From: Pirellulales bacterium
Lineage (GTDB): Bacteria; Planctomycetota; Planctomycetia; Pirellulales; JAICIG01
Direction: 5' to 3'
DNA: 64,000 nt
Assembly (NCBI GenBank): GCA_035533075.1
Contig: DATLUO010000193.1
Location: 124,001-188,000, forward strand
In this document: piece by piece, positions 55,260 to 64,000 of the stretch
Layout: every line of letters begins with the position of its first letter
How positions within the stretch are numbered: position 1 is the stretch's first letter
Translations under genes and position numbers: made by a program
The notes under the pieces: model-generated
Told to the model about the DNA's origin: nothing
The model's input: only the letters and a program-made list of their open reading frames with translations
Database searches by the model: none

Positions 55260-56021
55260 ATGTACCGACTCCTCAATGAGCTGTTGCGCCCTTACACGCT
55301 GTTGCTGATCGTCGTGGCGTTCAGCGCAGTCTGGGCCTGGCGGCGGCGAGCGAGTCGCTGGGCTCCGCGGGTGCTGCTGGCGGCCGTGGCCGGATTGCTG
55401 TTGCCGTCGATTCCCGCCGTCAGCGACCTGGGCTTCGCCAGCTTGGAAGCTCAAACCGTTCCGCTGACGGTGTTGCCCGCCGACACGGCGGCGATGGTGG
55501 TCCTGTCGGGAGGGATTTTGCCGCCGACGGCCAAGCAGCCGCGCGCCCTGCCTGGCGAAGACACGCTCTACCGCTGCCTGAGCGCGGCGGAACTCTATCG
55601 CGGCAAACCATGCCTCGTCGTCGTCAGCGGCGGGACCGTCGCTCCCGAGGACGGTGCGCCCCCCGTGGCGGAGGTGATGCGGGAGTTTCTCGTGCGGCTG
55701 GGCGTCAACTCCGACGACCTCCTTGTGGAAGACCGTTCGACGACCACCTATGAGAATGCCGTCGAGAGCCGGCGCGTGCTCGAGCGTCTGGGGCGGCGAC
55801 GGATTGTATTGGTCACCGACGCGCTGCACATGCCGCGGGCCGCCGCCTGCTTCCGCCACGTCGGCCTGGAAGTGACCGAGGCCCCCTGCCGTTTCATCAC
55901 CGGCAAGTCCGACTGGTCGCCAGGCCGTTTTCTGCCCAGCTCGGGCGCGGCACGCGGCAGCGAGCGCGTGATGCATGAATGGCTGGGGGTGGTCTGGTAT
56001 TGGCTGCAAGGCAGAATGTAA
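55260..56021 (+). CDS. YdcF/ElyC-family (DUF218) envelope protein
   Basis: 253 aa. Two N-terminal TM segments (LLIVVAFSAVWAW and RVLLAAVAGLLLPSIP), then the DUF218 domain: AAMVVLSGGILPPTAKQPRA, TLYRCLSAAELYRGKPCLVV, VSGGTVAPEDG, VEDRSTTTYENAVESRRVLE, RRIVLVTDALHMPRAAACFR. The GG, T-x-E-N and TxxxHMxRA motifs are all present. ElyC/YdcF proteins take part in cell-envelope precursor metabolism. Divergent from the epimerase gene. Confidence 0.9.
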   Translation: MYRLLNELLRPYTLLLIVVAFSAVWAWRRRASRWAPRVLLAAVAGLLLPSIPAVSDLGFASLEAQTVPLTVLPADTAAMVVLSGGILPPTAKQPRALPGEDTLYRCLSAAELYRGKPCLVVVSGGTVAPEDGAPPVAEVMREFLVRLGVNSDDLLVEDRSTTTYENAVESRRVLERLGRRRIVLVTDALHMPRAAACFRHVGLEVTEAPCRFITGKSDWSPGRFLPSSGAARGSERVMHEWLGVVWYWLQGRM

Positions 56022-56052
56022 ACTGAGGTCAAAGCGTTCGTCGTCGTTCAGG

Positions 56053-56322
56053 ATGTCCACGATGGAAAACTGGTACTGTGAAGTGCTGTTCACGGAGCTC
56101 GGCCCCTTGTCGTGGGACCAACTCCGCGAGTGGGCGTCGCGCGGCACGCTGCGGCCGAAGGACCGCGTGCGGCAGGCAAGTGGCGGCTGGCGCGTGGCCG
56201 CGGACGTCGAGGGTCTGTTCATTGCGCCCTCCGCGACCGACTCGACCGATTTCGAAGTCGATGCCGCAACGCCGCCCAAGCCGGCCGACGACGATTTCGA
56301 TTTCGACGTTTCCACGCCGTAG
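56053..56322 (+). CDS. Small GYF_2-domain protein
   Basis: 89 aa. WYCEVLFTELGPLSWDQLRE followed by WASRGTLRPKDRVRQASGGW is a GYF_2 domain (W-Y-x-G-P-x-S-x-x-x-L-x-x-x-x-x-x-G-x-I), often an N-terminal adaptor to membrane or kinase proteins in planctomycetes. Here it stands alone with an acidic Asp/Phe-rich tail (DDDFDFDVSTP). ATG 56062 is an alternative start. Lies 32 bases after the YdcF gene, possibly co-transcribed. Confidence 0.75.
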   Translation: MSTMENWYCEVLFTELGPLSWDQLREWASRGTLRPKDRVRQASGGWRVAADVEGLFIAPSATDSTDFEVDAATPPKPADDDFDFDVSTP

Positions 56323-56372
56323 GCCAGCCGCGCGTCAGAAGCGGACCGGTCTGCGCCGAGGTGGCGCCCGCC

Positions 56373-57305
56373 TTACGGCGCGGCGACCGCTGGTTCGGCG
56401 CAGGAAGCAGCGATGCCGGTCCCGTCGTGGAACCGCGCGCAATTGCGGCCGGAATCCTTCGCCGCATAGAGCGCCCGGTCGGCCCGCTCTTTCAGATCGC
56501 AGGCGTTCTCACCGGGCAGCACCTCCGCGGCGCCGAAGCTGGCCGTGACGCACAACCGTTGGCCGTTGGTCTGCACCGTCGTAAACTCAATCGCCTTGCG
56601 ATACCCCGCGACGCACTGCTCGGCCTTTCCGAGCGTCGTGTGCGTCAGCAGAAGGGCGAACTCTTCGCCGCCGATACGGGCCACGAAATCCGTGCTGCGG
56701 CGCCGCTCGGAGACCACCTTGGCGATGGCTGCCAGTACGGCGTCGCCCGCGGCGTGACCGTAATTGTCGTTGAACGACTTGAATTTGTCGACGTCGAAGA
56801 TCACCATCACGAACTCTTCGCCGTAGCGTTGGTGACGCCCGAAGAGTTCGACGAGACGCTCCTCGAATGCGCGGCGGTTCGGCAATTGGGTGAGGCAATC
56901 GTGGCGGGATTCGGCCGACAACCGCTGGAGCGTGGCGCACTGGACTGCCAGCCGCTCCTGGGCCGAAGCGAGATCGCGACGGAGACCGCTGTTGGCTTCG
57001 ACGAGCTCGTTGACTCGGGCCGTCAGCTCCGTCCTGAGCACGGCCGTCATGTCGTTCTCGCGCTCGGTGAGTTGCGCGCCCATATCCGCGATGTTCGCGC
57101 CTTCGATGCCGACCCGCGCCAGCGTGTCGCTCAGGACGCCCTGATAATCACCCAACAGCCCGTCGCGCGACTTGACGGCGTCGGATTGCTCGTCGCCGGA
57201 GGACGGTTTTGAAACACCGAACCGGCAGTAGCCCAGCGCGGCGGCCAAAAGGACGCTTTGAATGACGACGATAGACGCCAGCACCGCGATGATCATGTCA
57301 AGCAT
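56373..57305 (-). CDS. Diguanylate cyclase (GGDEF)
   Basis: 310 aa from ATG 57305. One N-terminal TM segment (MIIAVLASIVVIQSVLLAAA), a coiled-coil/linker (NELVEANSGLRRDLASAQER), then the GGDEF domain (about 140-300): DCLTQLPNRRAFEERLVELF, FDVDKFKSFNDNYGHAAGDA, VARIGGEEFALLLTHTTLGK (GGEEF active site) and DLKERADRALYAAKDSGRN. It should make c-di-GMP. The GGEEF is intact; the I-site RxxD is not obvious. Divergent from the PilZ gene at 57590. Confidence 0.93.
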   Translation of the reverse strand: MLDMIIAVLASIVVIQSVLLAAALGYCRFGVSKPSSGDEQSDAVKSRDGLLGDYQGVLSDTLARVGIEGANIADMGAQLTERENDMTAVLRTELTARVNELVEANSGLRRDLASAQERLAVQCATLQRLSAESRHDCLTQLPNRRAFEERLVELFGRHQRYGEEFVMVIFDVDKFKSFNDNYGHAAGDAVLAAIAKVVSERRRSTDFVARIGGEEFALLLTHTTLGKAEQCVAGYRKAIEFTTVQTNGQRLCVTASFGAAEVLPGENACDLKERADRALYAAKDSGRNCARFHDGTGIAASCAEPAVAAP

Positions 57306-57589
57306 CGGCCCTTTCGTAGGGCCCCTCGTCGCATTTTCGAACGTCCGATGGCTCGTCGCCAAACCGCGCCGACTCGCCCTCTCGGACGCGATGCCCACTC
57401 GTCAGCGTTAACCGAACTGTAGGTTATGCCTGGGAGGCTGGGACCTCGGCACGTTGCCGTGTTTCCGCCCGTAGCGATTACAACGGTCAGGGCCGCACGG
57501 CGGCGTTGAACCGGCAACCTCCGCGCGGCGGGAAGCGAGCTACACTCTTGTTAGTGGTACCTAGTCCCAAGCTCCATGCGGACCGACCG

Positions 57590-58048
57590 ATGTTGCCGGG
57601 AACCGAGAAGCAACCGCCCCCGCTGACGCCGGAAAAGGACACCCTCGACGCGCTGGACCGCATCTCCGAGTTCGAAACGGAGAAGCTCCTGCGCCCGCCG
57701 GCGGCGATCGCCGCGTTCGTACGCAGAATCGTACGCGGGGCCGAGTATTACGTCGGGCCCGAGCTGCGACGCGAGCCGCGGTATGCGGTGAGTCTGCCGG
57801 TGGCCGGGGTGCCGGTCGATGCCTCGCTGAAAAAAGCGGGCGACGCGTTCATCGCCTTGACGCGCGACATCTCCAGCAGTGGGATCGCCATGTACCATAC
57901 CCGGCGCGTCTCCGAAGGGTTCTTGGCCTTGGAAATCAAATCGGCCTCGGGTGACAAGCTCCGCGTACTGGCGGAAGTGCTGCGATGCACTCCGGTCGGT
58001 CTGTTTTACGAGATCGCAGCGAAGTTCGTCTCCCGGCTCGACGACTGA
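57590..58048 (+). CDS. PilZ-domain c-di-GMP receptor
   Basis: 152 aa from ATG 57590. After a charged N-terminal helix, the PilZ core has RREPRYAVSLPVAG (RxxxR) and LTRDISSSGIAMYHTR (D/N-x-S-x-x-G), followed by FLALEIKSASGDKLRVLAEV. Both c-di-GMP-binding motifs are intact. Sited back to back with the GGDEF gene, so a local signal-effector pair is likely. Confidence 0.85.
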   Translation: MLPGTEKQPPPLTPEKDTLDALDRISEFETEKLLRPPAAIAAFVRRIVRGAEYYVGPELRREPRYAVSLPVAGVPVDASLKKAGDAFIALTRDISSSGIAMYHTRRVSEGFLALEIKSASGDKLRVLAEVLRCTPVGLFYEIAAKFVSRLDD

Positions 58049-58064
58049 TGGCGACGGCTGCCAG

Positions 58065-58469
58065 TCAGGATGCCGCAGGACAGGGCGAGTTGTGCCAGCC
58101 GCTACGGACCACTTCCGCCGACGTTTCATAAAGCTCGCCGATTTTCTTGGAGCGGCCGATGGAGAGCACAAACCGGAGCGTTTCGCCTCCGGGCGAGTCG
58201 ATTTCGACGTCCATCTGCAGCGCCCGCAACGGTTGGGCATGGATCATCCGGACCTGCCAATCGGAGATGCTGTGGAGAATGGCCCAAGTAGGCTTTCTGG
58301 CAGGTCTTGCGGCGGGGGATTGCGGCTCCGACGCGGCCTGGCCCAGCCTCGCTGCGTCGCGATGAGGAGCGATGGATGCGATCAAGGGCGCACAGCAGCG
58401 CGCGCGTGGCGCGGCTGCCGGGGCCAGTCGATATGCGAGGTCGCCGAATGTCAGCGGTTGCCGTTCCAT
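58065..58469 (-). CDS. PilZ-like or related small protein
   Basis: 134 aa from ATG 58469. The C-terminal half (PTWAILHSISDWQVRMIHAQ, PLRALQMDVEIDSPGGETLR, FVLSIGRSKKIGELYETSAE) resembles the strands of a PilZ domain, but neither the RxxxR nor the D-x-S-x-x-G motif is present. The N-terminal half is Ala/Pro/Arg-rich. It converges with the true PilZ gene with 16 bases between stops. It may be a diverged PilZ paralogue or an unrelated beta-barrel. Confidence 0.4.
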   Translation of the reverse strand: MERQPLTFGDLAYRLAPAAAPRARCCAPLIASIAPHRDAARLGQAASEPQSPAARPARKPTWAILHSISDWQVRMIHAQPLRALQMDVEIDSPGGETLRFVLSIGRSKKIGELYETSAEVVRSGWHNSPCPAAS

Positions 58470-59027
58470 AGACAAGCTGTTCTCAGTAAAAGGGTTGGGA
58501 TTTCCGTAGCCAAGTTGCTCCCCATACGTGGACCTGGGGGCTTGGTCGCTCTGGAATCGAGCGAGCGAACCCTCGTGTTGGCGCAAGGGCCTGCCCGCCT
58601 AGGTCGCTTTGGGTTGCGCGCCGCGACGAGCCGGCGCCGGCAGGGCCCCTTGCGGCTCGCGCCTTCATTGCGCACAAGATCAAGAGAGGAGTATTCGCGG
58701 TGCGCGCCCTGCGCTGCGGTCTCCCGATCGGGACCAAGCCAACACGAGTGTGGGTGCCGTTACAGGTCATCCGGTGACCAAAGCCTCGCCGAAATTAAAA
58801 CTCATTTTTCGGCGGCAGAGAACCCGGACAGCCCTCCACCGCGGTCAGCAGTCGTCGCCACGAATTCGCAAGGACGCGGCCAATATAAGATAGCCGGCCC
58901 GCTCATGCAAGCAGAATCCGCCGCAAACAGAAGCTGAATGTTGGCTCGGCCCTTGGAAATGGGCTACGGCGTCTGACGGCAAGCCTGTGGAAAACTTGTG
59001 CGGACGCCCCGCCTGGGCGAGCTTGGC
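58470..59027. other. Gene-poor stretch
   Basis: About 560 bases. The reading frames here are Arg-, Pro- and Ala-rich with no recognisable domain or ribosome-binding site. Nothing supported beyond the flanking genes' ends. Confidence 0.5.
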
Positions 59028-59294
59028 TCAGGAGATGAGCGGTTCCAGCAGCCGCTCGTCGATTTCGAGAGTGACGCCTTGGATATTGATCTCGACGTCG
59101 ATGATCAGCCGGGAGCCGGAGCAATACGAGGCCACCGTCCCTTCGACTCCGGCAAACACGCCGCTCCCCACGCGGACACGACTTCCGCACGAGAAGCGCG
59201 GCCGCGCCACCTGCGTGGCCCGCGGCATGCTCCTGACAAGCGTGTCACCGCCGTCGCGCGGCGGCAACAAGCTGGCAATCCGGTTGGTACTCAT
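59028..59294 (-). CDS. Stand-alone KOW-domain (NusG C-terminus-like) protein
   Basis: 88 aa. The C-terminal half is a KOW domain, FSCGSRVRVGSGVFAGVEGT followed by VASYCSGSRLIIDVEINIQG and LEIDERLLEPL, as in the C-terminus of NusG and UpxY-type antiterminators. The preceding 35 residues have no NGN domain, so either this is a fragment of a NusG paralogue or a stand-alone KOW module. In NusG the KOW domain binds Rho or ribosomal S10. The ribosome-binding site is weak. Confidence 0.65.
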   Translation of the reverse strand: MSTNRIASLLPPRDGGDTLVRSMPRATQVARPRFSCGSRVRVGSGVFAGVEGTVASYCSGSRLIIDVEINIQGVTLEIDERLLEPLIS

Positions 59295-59402
59295 AGCGCT
59301 GCCTGTTTCTTCTTTCGCTCGCGGGCTGCCCTGGCCGTCCGCAGCATCCGATAATCATAAAGCGCCGGGAGTCAGACGCAATACGCCATAAAGCTGAATC
59401 CG

Positions 59403-60167
59403 CTACCGGAGCGGCGAATAATCGGTGGCCTGCATGAACAGCGATTTCACGCCGTCTTTTTCCGTGAGCGGCCCGCCCGCTTTGTCTTCCGACGCTTCGC
59501 GGGCCGCGATCCAGTCAGGGTCGGTGCGAAAGCCGGCGAACGATTTTTCGGCCGCGGCCTTGCTGGCGTGCGCCAGAATGTAGACCAGCGTGCGGCCCGA
59601 GCCTTGCTGGTCGGGAAGCACCGTCCAATAAGCGATGTTCGTCATGCCGTGCTTGGCAAACAGCTTCATCGTGTGATTTCGGAAGCGGTCGGCGAGCGCG
59701 CCCAAGTTGCCGGGCGTCGTCGTGTAGATGCGCAGCTCGAAAATGCGATTGCCGTCGGTCGAGGGCTTGATGGCGGGCGAGTAGTCGGTGGCCCGCAAGA
59801 AACGCGACTCGACCTTTTCAACCAGCTTGCCGTTGACCTCGCTTTCACGCTGCGCTCGCTGCCATTCGGGGTCGGCGACGAACGCCTTCCAGGCCTGCTC
59901 GCCGGCCTCGCGGCTTGTGTACGCCAGAAAATAGATCAACTTGTTGTCGGGGTTCTCCAGCGGCACCCAGTAGCCCACGTTGGTCATGCCGTGCTTCTCG
60001 AAGATTTTCGTCGTGTGATCGCGAAACCGGGCGTGCAGAGCGTCGAGCTTGCCCGGCGCCGCCCAATAGGTGCGCATTTCGAACACGCGTGGATCGGTCT
60101 CGGCGGCGGAAAGCGTGGTGGCGAGCATAGCGACCCATCCCCATAGCAACGTGCGGCACAAAAGCAT
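59403..60167 (-). CDS. Secreted double NIPSNAP-domain protein
   Basis: 254 aa from ATG 60167 with GGGAG upstream. Signal peptide ([20 protein letters not shown]), then two tandem NIPSNAP (dimeric alpha-beta-barrel-like) domains of about 105 residues: [40 protein letters not shown] and, in the second, [40 protein letters not shown]. Family members are small-molecule-binding or of unknown function. Exported version typical of planctomycetes. Confidence 0.9.
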   Translation of the reverse strand: MLLCRTLLWGWVAMLATTLSAAETDPRVFEMRTYWAAPGKLDALHARFRDHTTKIFEKHGMTNVGYWVPLENPDNKLIYFLAYTSREAGEQAWKAFVADPEWQRAQRESEVNGKLVEKVESRFLRATDYSPAIKPSTDGNRIFELRIYTTTPGNLGALADRFRNHTMKLFAKHGMTNIAYWTVLPDQQGSGRTLVYILAHASKAAAEKSFAGFRTDPDWIAAREASEDKAGGPLTEKDGVKSLFMQATDYSPLR

Positions 60168-60250
60168 GAAGGCGTCTCCCTGAAGCATTGGCGTGCGGTT
60201 TGCCCGATTGTAGCCGCTGGCGCGGGCCGCCGCCACGGTTCGGCCGCGTG

Positions 60251-62041
60251 CTACGCCCCTTCTTCGCGCACGCTGAATTCCAGCTTCCAGCGGTGATCGG
60301 AGATCGTGCTCTGACACCACAGTTCGAACATCCCCAACTCGGTGATCTTCGAGTGGAACTTCACCGGTGCATAGCCTTCTTCCGTGTCTTCGCCCGCCGG
60401 CAGCGTGGCCGTGAGCGGATCGGTTTCCACCAGTTCGGCTTCGGTCCAGGAGCTGAGCAGCGTGCCCGGCCGGTCTTCTTTACGCACCGCGGAACTGAAG
60501 AAGCGGAACTGCGCCGGCTCGCCGACGATCAGGCCGATCTCGTCGCTGGCCACGTCGGTCTCTGTGCCTTCTTCCATGCCGAAGGGCACGACGCACAGTG
60601 CCCGCAACGGCCGCGGCGCTCCGGGGATGGCCAGCCCCGCCGTTTCAATGCCCACGTAGTACGACCGCGCCGTCCCGCCGCGAATCCGCACCGCCTTGCG
60701 CTGCTTGGCGAAGCCGTAGTAGGCGGCGCCGCGGGCCACGGCATAGTCGAGATCCTGGTTGCCGGCCATGCCCTGCGGCGGCGATTGGTCGGCGAACCAG
60801 CTCGCCATCACGCCGAACAGCTGCTCGCGCAGCAAGGTCGACTTGAACACGCCGCCGTTGAAGAGCACGTGCGTCGGCCGCACCGCCCGGCCGCCTTCGC
60901 CTTGCGACCGCAGGAAGGCCGCCAGGTGGCGCGTGATGGCCGTGTCCGATTCGAACGGCAGCCCCAGCTCGCGGAATCCGCTGGCCCGCCGCGGCGCCGG
61001 GCCATCTTCCAGCCCACATTGCGGAAAGAAGCCGTCGGCCAATAGCGTGCCGGCCGCCTCGCGCTCGACCTCGACTGACACGGTTCCTTTTATCAGCTTG
61101 CTGCCGCGGCCCAGCACGGCGATGGGATGCTTTTTGGGTCCGTCAACGGCGAGCAGGGTTTCTTTGGCATTGCGGCAGGAGTGCCACAGGGCCACCGATT
61201 GCCAGGGGTCGAGCTGCACGCCCTTTTCTTGGAAGGCCGCCGCCGCGAAGTGAGCCAGGGCCAGATCCATGTTGTCGCCGCCGACCAGGATGTGGTTGCC
61301 CACGGCCAGCCGCTCCAAGGCCAGCTCGCCCGACTCTTCGGTAACGCCCACCAACGTGAAATCGGTCGTTCCGCCTCCCACGTCGCAGACCAGCAAGCGG
61401 TCGCCGACCTTCATTTGCTTTCGCCAACGATCGCCTTGATCGGCCAGCCAGGCATACACGGCCGCCTGCGGCTCTTCCAGCAGCACCACGTTTTCGGGCA
61501 GGCCGGCGGCCAGGGCCGCTTCGCGCGTCAACTCGCGGGCGGCCGGATCGAACGAGGCGGGCACGGTGAGCACCACATACTGCTCGGCCAGCGGCGCGCC
61601 GCGAAAGGCCGCCTGCCAGGCCGATGCCAGATGCGCCAGGTAACGCCTGGAGGCTTCCACCGGCGAGACTTTGGGCACATCGGCCGGCGCGTTCCAGGGC
61701 AAGATGGCCTGGTGCCGGTCGACGCGGCTGTGACAGAGCCAACTCTTGGCGGCCGCCACGGTGCGCGTGGGTACCTCGGCCGATTGCCGCCGGGCCAGCT
61801 CGCCCACCGCGTATTCGCGCTTCTTCTCCCAGGGCAAATCGAAGTTCTTGGCCTTGGCGTCGGCGTCGGTGCCCAGGTACATGAACGACGGCAACAGCGG
61901 CCGCTCTTCCACAGTGGCCGGCGCCACAAGCTGCGGCACGGGCAGCAGTTCCACGCGCGGCTCATCGGCCTCCAGGGCGCAATAAGCCAGCGCGCTGTTG
62001 GTGGTGCCCAAGTCGATGCCCACAACGTATTTCGCGGTCAT
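60251..62041 (-). CDS. Hsp70-like ATPase, non-DnaK, paired with DUF2760
   Basis: 596 aa from ATG 62041 ([20 protein letters not shown]). Hsp70-type ATPase: [80 protein letters not shown]. The lengths of the ATPase subdomains and the C-terminus ([40 protein letters not shown]) differ from DnaK; there is no EEVD-like tail and no helical lid. It overlaps DUF2760 by four bases (ATGA). This Hsp70-DUF2760 pair recurs in bacteria; DUF2760 probably supplies a client or cochaperone role. Confidence 0.9.
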   Translation of the reverse strand: MTAKYVVGIDLGTTNSALAYCALEADEPRVELLPVPQLVAPATVEERPLLPSFMYLGTDADAKAKNFDLPWEKKREYAVGELARRQSAEVPTRTVAAAKSWLCHSRVDRHQAILPWNAPADVPKVSPVEASRRYLAHLASAWQAAFRGAPLAEQYVVLTVPASFDPAARELTREAALAAGLPENVVLLEEPQAAVYAWLADQGDRWRKQMKVGDRLLVCDVGGGTTDFTLVGVTEESGELALERLAVGNHILVGGDNMDLALAHFAAAAFQEKGVQLDPWQSVALWHSCRNAKETLLAVDGPKKHPIAVLGRGSKLIKGTVSVEVEREAAGTLLADGFFPQCGLEDGPAPRRASGFRELGLPFESDTAITRHLAAFLRSQGEGGRAVRPTHVLFNGGVFKSTLLREQLFGVMASWFADQSPPQGMAGNQDLDYAVARGAAYYGFAKQRKAVRIRGGTARSYYVGIETAGLAIPGAPRPLRALCVVPFGMEEGTETDVASDEIGLIVGEPAQFRFFSSAVRKEDRPGTLLSSWTEAELVETDPLTATLPAGEDTEEGYAPVKFHSKITELGMFELWCQSTISDHRWKLEFSVREEGA

Positions 62042-62577
62042 GCCACCTCCAACACGGCCGGTGCGATCACCAAGGCGGCGTCTTGCGTGCCGGTCCATTC
62101 GGCGAGCGCGCACCGCGTGGCTTGCCAGCCATGATGGGCCAGCGTACCGCGAAACGGCGGCTGCTCCGGCACGCGGCCCGCCAGGCGATAGCGCGCGGCG
62201 TCGAAATCGCCCGACAGCTCGACGGGGGTTCCTTCAGCCTCCTCGCGGACCGGCTTGAGCGCGAACACCCGTTCGAGCAGGGCGGCGCAATCGCGGTGGA
62301 CGTCGCGCACCGCGGCCCCGATCTGTTCGTCGCTGTATCCGGCGATCGGCTCCTGAAGGAAATCGACCAGGCGGGCTTCGCGTTGCAGCATGGCCAAGAG
62401 GTTCAGCGCATCGCTGCGGGCGGGGGCAGGTTTGGGCTTCGCCGCGATCTTCGGCGCGGCGACCGCTGCCGCAGGGGCCGGCGCGGCCTGAGCGAGCAAC
62501 GGCCGCAGGCGTTCGGCCAGCGCGGCGTCGAGCAGGACGCGGAAAAACAGACGGAAAGCCAGACCGATTCGTCCCAC
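62038..62577 (-). CDS. DUF2760-family protein
   Basis: 179 aa. MGRIGLAFRLFFRVLLDAAL, then an Ala/Pro-rich spacer and ALNLLAMLQREARLVDFLQE, PIAGYSDEQIGAAVRDVHRD and CAALLERVFALKPV, followed by GTPVELSGDFDAARYRLAGR: the DUF2760 pattern, typically encoded next to an Hsp70-like protein. Function unknown. Translationally coupled to the Hsp70-like gene by ATGA. Confidence 0.88.
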   Translation of the reverse strand: MGRIGLAFRLFFRVLLDAALAERLRPLLAQAAPAPAAAVAAPKIAAKPKPAPARSDALNLLAMLQREARLVDFLQEPIAGYSDEQIGAAVRDVHRDCAALLERVFALKPVREEAEGTPVELSGDFDAARYRLAGRVPEQPPFRGTLAHHGWQATRCALAEWTGTQDAALVIAPAVLEVA

Positions 62578-62671
62578 AGTGTTACCTCGTGCCGGAAAGG
62601 GGCAATCCCGTAATCGAACCCGTAGACCCCCGAATTGTCAATTGGCAAGGTTTGCTTGCACATTCGGGTTC

Positions 62672-63442
62672 TTACGCGGCCTCAAACATCCGCAGGGGCG
62701 GCGCCAGGTCGTACGCTGCCTGCGCGTTGCCGCCGGGCCTGGGATGCTCGCGGCGGACGGGGCTGTCGTCAATTTTTCGGCTGCCCGACTCGGCCCAGGC
62801 TTCGGCTTCCAGCGTCAGGCGGTTCAACAGCCGCTCGACCTGCAGGCGGTAATGCTCCAGGCCGTCGCGGTCGAGGTCGGGCGGCAACTGAATCTCGGGA
62901 CTCACCACGCCGCGGGCACGCGAAAACGGACGCGGCACGGCAAACTTGTCCCAACTCCGCACGCGCCAAGGGCGGTCGTAGCCCAGGCCCAACAGCACCA
63001 GCGGCATTTGCAGCTTCGAGGCCAGATATACCGGTCCCGGTGCCAGCACCCGCCGCGGTCCTTTCGGACCGTCGGGCGTGATCGTCAGGTTCATGCGCTG
63101 GCTTTTGGCCAGCAACTCTCGCAGCGCGGCCGCGCCGCCCCGGCGGGTCGAACCGCGCACGCACTCGAAGCCGAAGTGGTACGCCACGCGGCTCAGGATC
63201 TCGGCGTCGCGGTGCCGGCTCAGCAGCATCGCCAAGTTGCAGTGCCCGCGCATCACCAGCGGAATCAGAATGTACTCGTGCCAGAAAATGTAAATCTTCC
63301 GGCCCGAGCAGTCCGGGTGTACGGGGTCGACCGCCGGATCGTAATAGGCGACGCGGTAATCCAGCGTCGACATCCAGCCGCGAATGGCCGAGGTCGCCAA
63401 CAGTCCGGCGAACTTAACGGCGAGCGGGTTGCGAATTTTCAT
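62672..63442 (-). CDS. DUF374 (lysophospholipid-acyltransferase-like) protein
   Basis: 256 aa. [20 protein letters not shown] (the H-x-x-x-x-D-like acyltransferase motif region, WHE), [58 protein letters not shown] (the PDGPKGP core of DUF374) and [20 protein letters not shown]. Similar proteins are Kdo/lipid-A-type acyltransferases of LpxL relatives. Likely membrane-associated. Its start overlaps the end of dapF by 29 bases. Confidence 0.85.
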   Translation of the reverse strand: MKIRNPLAVKFAGLLATSAIRGWMSTLDYRVAYYDPAVDPVHPDCSGRKIYIFWHEYILIPLVMRGHCNLAMLLSRHRDAEILSRVAYHFGFECVRGSTRRGGAAALRELLAKSQRMNLTITPDGPKGPRRVLAPGPVYLASKLQMPLVLLGLGYDRPWRVRSWDKFAVPRPFSRARGVVSPEIQLPPDLDRDGLEHYRLQVERLLNRLTLEAEAWAESGSRKIDDSPVRREHPRPGGNAQAAYDLAPPLRMFEAA

Positions 63443-64000
63443 GTGGCGTCCATTCCCCGGAAAACACTTCGACCGCCGGCCCGGTCAGATACACATGGTC
63501 GTTGTCGGCCCAGTCAAGCTCCAAATCGCCGCCGGGCAAGTGGGCCAGCAGCTTGCGGCCCGTGACGCCCGCCAACACGCCGGCCACACAGACCGCGCTG
63601 GCCCCCGTGCCGCAGGCCAACGTTTCGCCCGAACCACGCTCCCAGACGCGCATCCGCACCTCGCCGGGCGAAATCACCTCCACAAACTCGGCATTCACGC
63701 GCCGCGGAAAGTGCGGATCGACCTCGATCTTCGGCCCGATGCCCAGCACCCACTCGTCGGTAAGCCGATCGACGTAGGTGACGCAATGCGGATTGCCCAT
63801 CGACACGCAGGTAACTTGCATGTCGCGGCCGGCAACGTGCAGTGCCGCCCGCACAACCGGGTCGCCCGGCAAGCTGGTCGGTATCTCGGCCGCCTTGAGA
63901 ATCGGCCGCCCCATGTCGACGCGGACCCGTTCGACCAGCCCGTCGGCCAGTTCCAGGTCGAGTGTCAGCACGCCCCGCCCGGTTTCGATGGCCAGCGTCT
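63414..64000 (-). CDS. dapF: Diaminopimelate epimerase, 5' end outside window
   Basis: The frame is open to the right edge; 195 residues are visible (E. coli about 274). It contains [13 protein letters not shown] (the GNPHCV region), [37 protein letters not shown] (ERGxGET plus the catalytic Cys in ACGTGASA), and a C-terminal [20 protein letters not shown]. It interconverts LL- and meso-diaminopimelate for lysine and peptidoglycan. The first active-site Cys region would lie beyond the edge. Confidence 0.92.
   Translation of the reverse strand, partial: TLAIETGRGVLTLDLELADGLVERVRVDMGRPILKAAEIPTSLPGDPVVRAALHVAGRDMQVTCVSMGNPHCVTYVDRLTDEWVLGIGPKIEVDPHFPRRVNAEFVEVISPGEVRMRVWERGSGETLACGTGASAVCVAGVLAGVTGRKLLAHLPGGDLELDWADNDHVYLTGPAVEVFSGEWTPHENSQPARR

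Noticed and set aside
55158-56315. N-terminal extension of the sugar epimerase
   Set aside because: It would run antisense through the whole YdcF gene and its neighbour; the family start at 55157 is exact.

Overview
The window is GC-rich bacterial DNA (mostly above 60% GC) that reads as a planctomycete chromosome, probably Pirellulales. The evidence is an NPKRKRG-type palindromic repeat, dispersed GGTGGGCCGGCGC-type hairpin repeats, sulfatases, DUF4058, Uma2 and Rpn families, an FHA-linked Ser/Thr kinase, a lysine-rich histone-H1-like protein, and DUF1559-free but secreted-protein-rich gene neighbourhoods. The lineage is inferred; no rRNA, tRNA or CRISPR array was seen.

Layout. 1-20.4 kb is largely core: a degenerate DXS-like protein cut by the left edge, a CPA2 antiporter, a decayed MqsA-type toxin-antitoxin (TA) locus beside an intact RelE/ParE-Phd pair, clpB, a Uma2 nuclease, dnaK, pheA, prfB with its programmed frameshift, an Rpn nuclease, and a kdsD-kdsC-LptC/A-like block for Kdo and LPS export.

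20.5-43.9 kb is a heavily rearranged accessory region. Pieces of at least two related operons are scattered through it: a tandem molybdate/tungstate-type binding protein, permease, ATPase, MoaD-like and MoeB/ThiF-like genes. Between the pieces lie an EamA-asnB-methyltransferase block, a PepSY/His-rich/two-component set, three DUF433-DUF5615 modules, a VapC-thioredoxin chimera, TlpA-like proteins without a CXXC, a sulfatase, an esterase-like hydrolase and many truncated genes.

44-64 kb returns to more regular content: rfbA-rfbB, two secreted hypothetical proteins, the H1-like protein, a Mur-ligase-like protein with a changed P-loop, a DUF234-type ATPase flanked by 40-bp repeats, and a kinase-FHA gene facing an FHA-LuxR gene. 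These are followed by a sugar epimerase, a YdcF protein, a GGDEF gene divergent from a PilZ gene, a stand-alone KOW protein, a double NIPSNAP protein, a DUF2760-Hsp70-like pair, a DUF374 acyltransferase and dapF cut by the right edge.

How the parts work together. Several adjacent sets are functionally coherent: Kdo synthesis with LPS export, dTDP-sugar synthesis, protein quality control (ClpB, DnaK, Hsp70-like), c-di-GMP signalling, and phosphothreonine/FHA signalling. Repeated gene ends, in-frame fusions between unrelated families and recurring TA modules suggest repeated recombination in the 20-44 kb segment. No transposase or integrase was recognised there.
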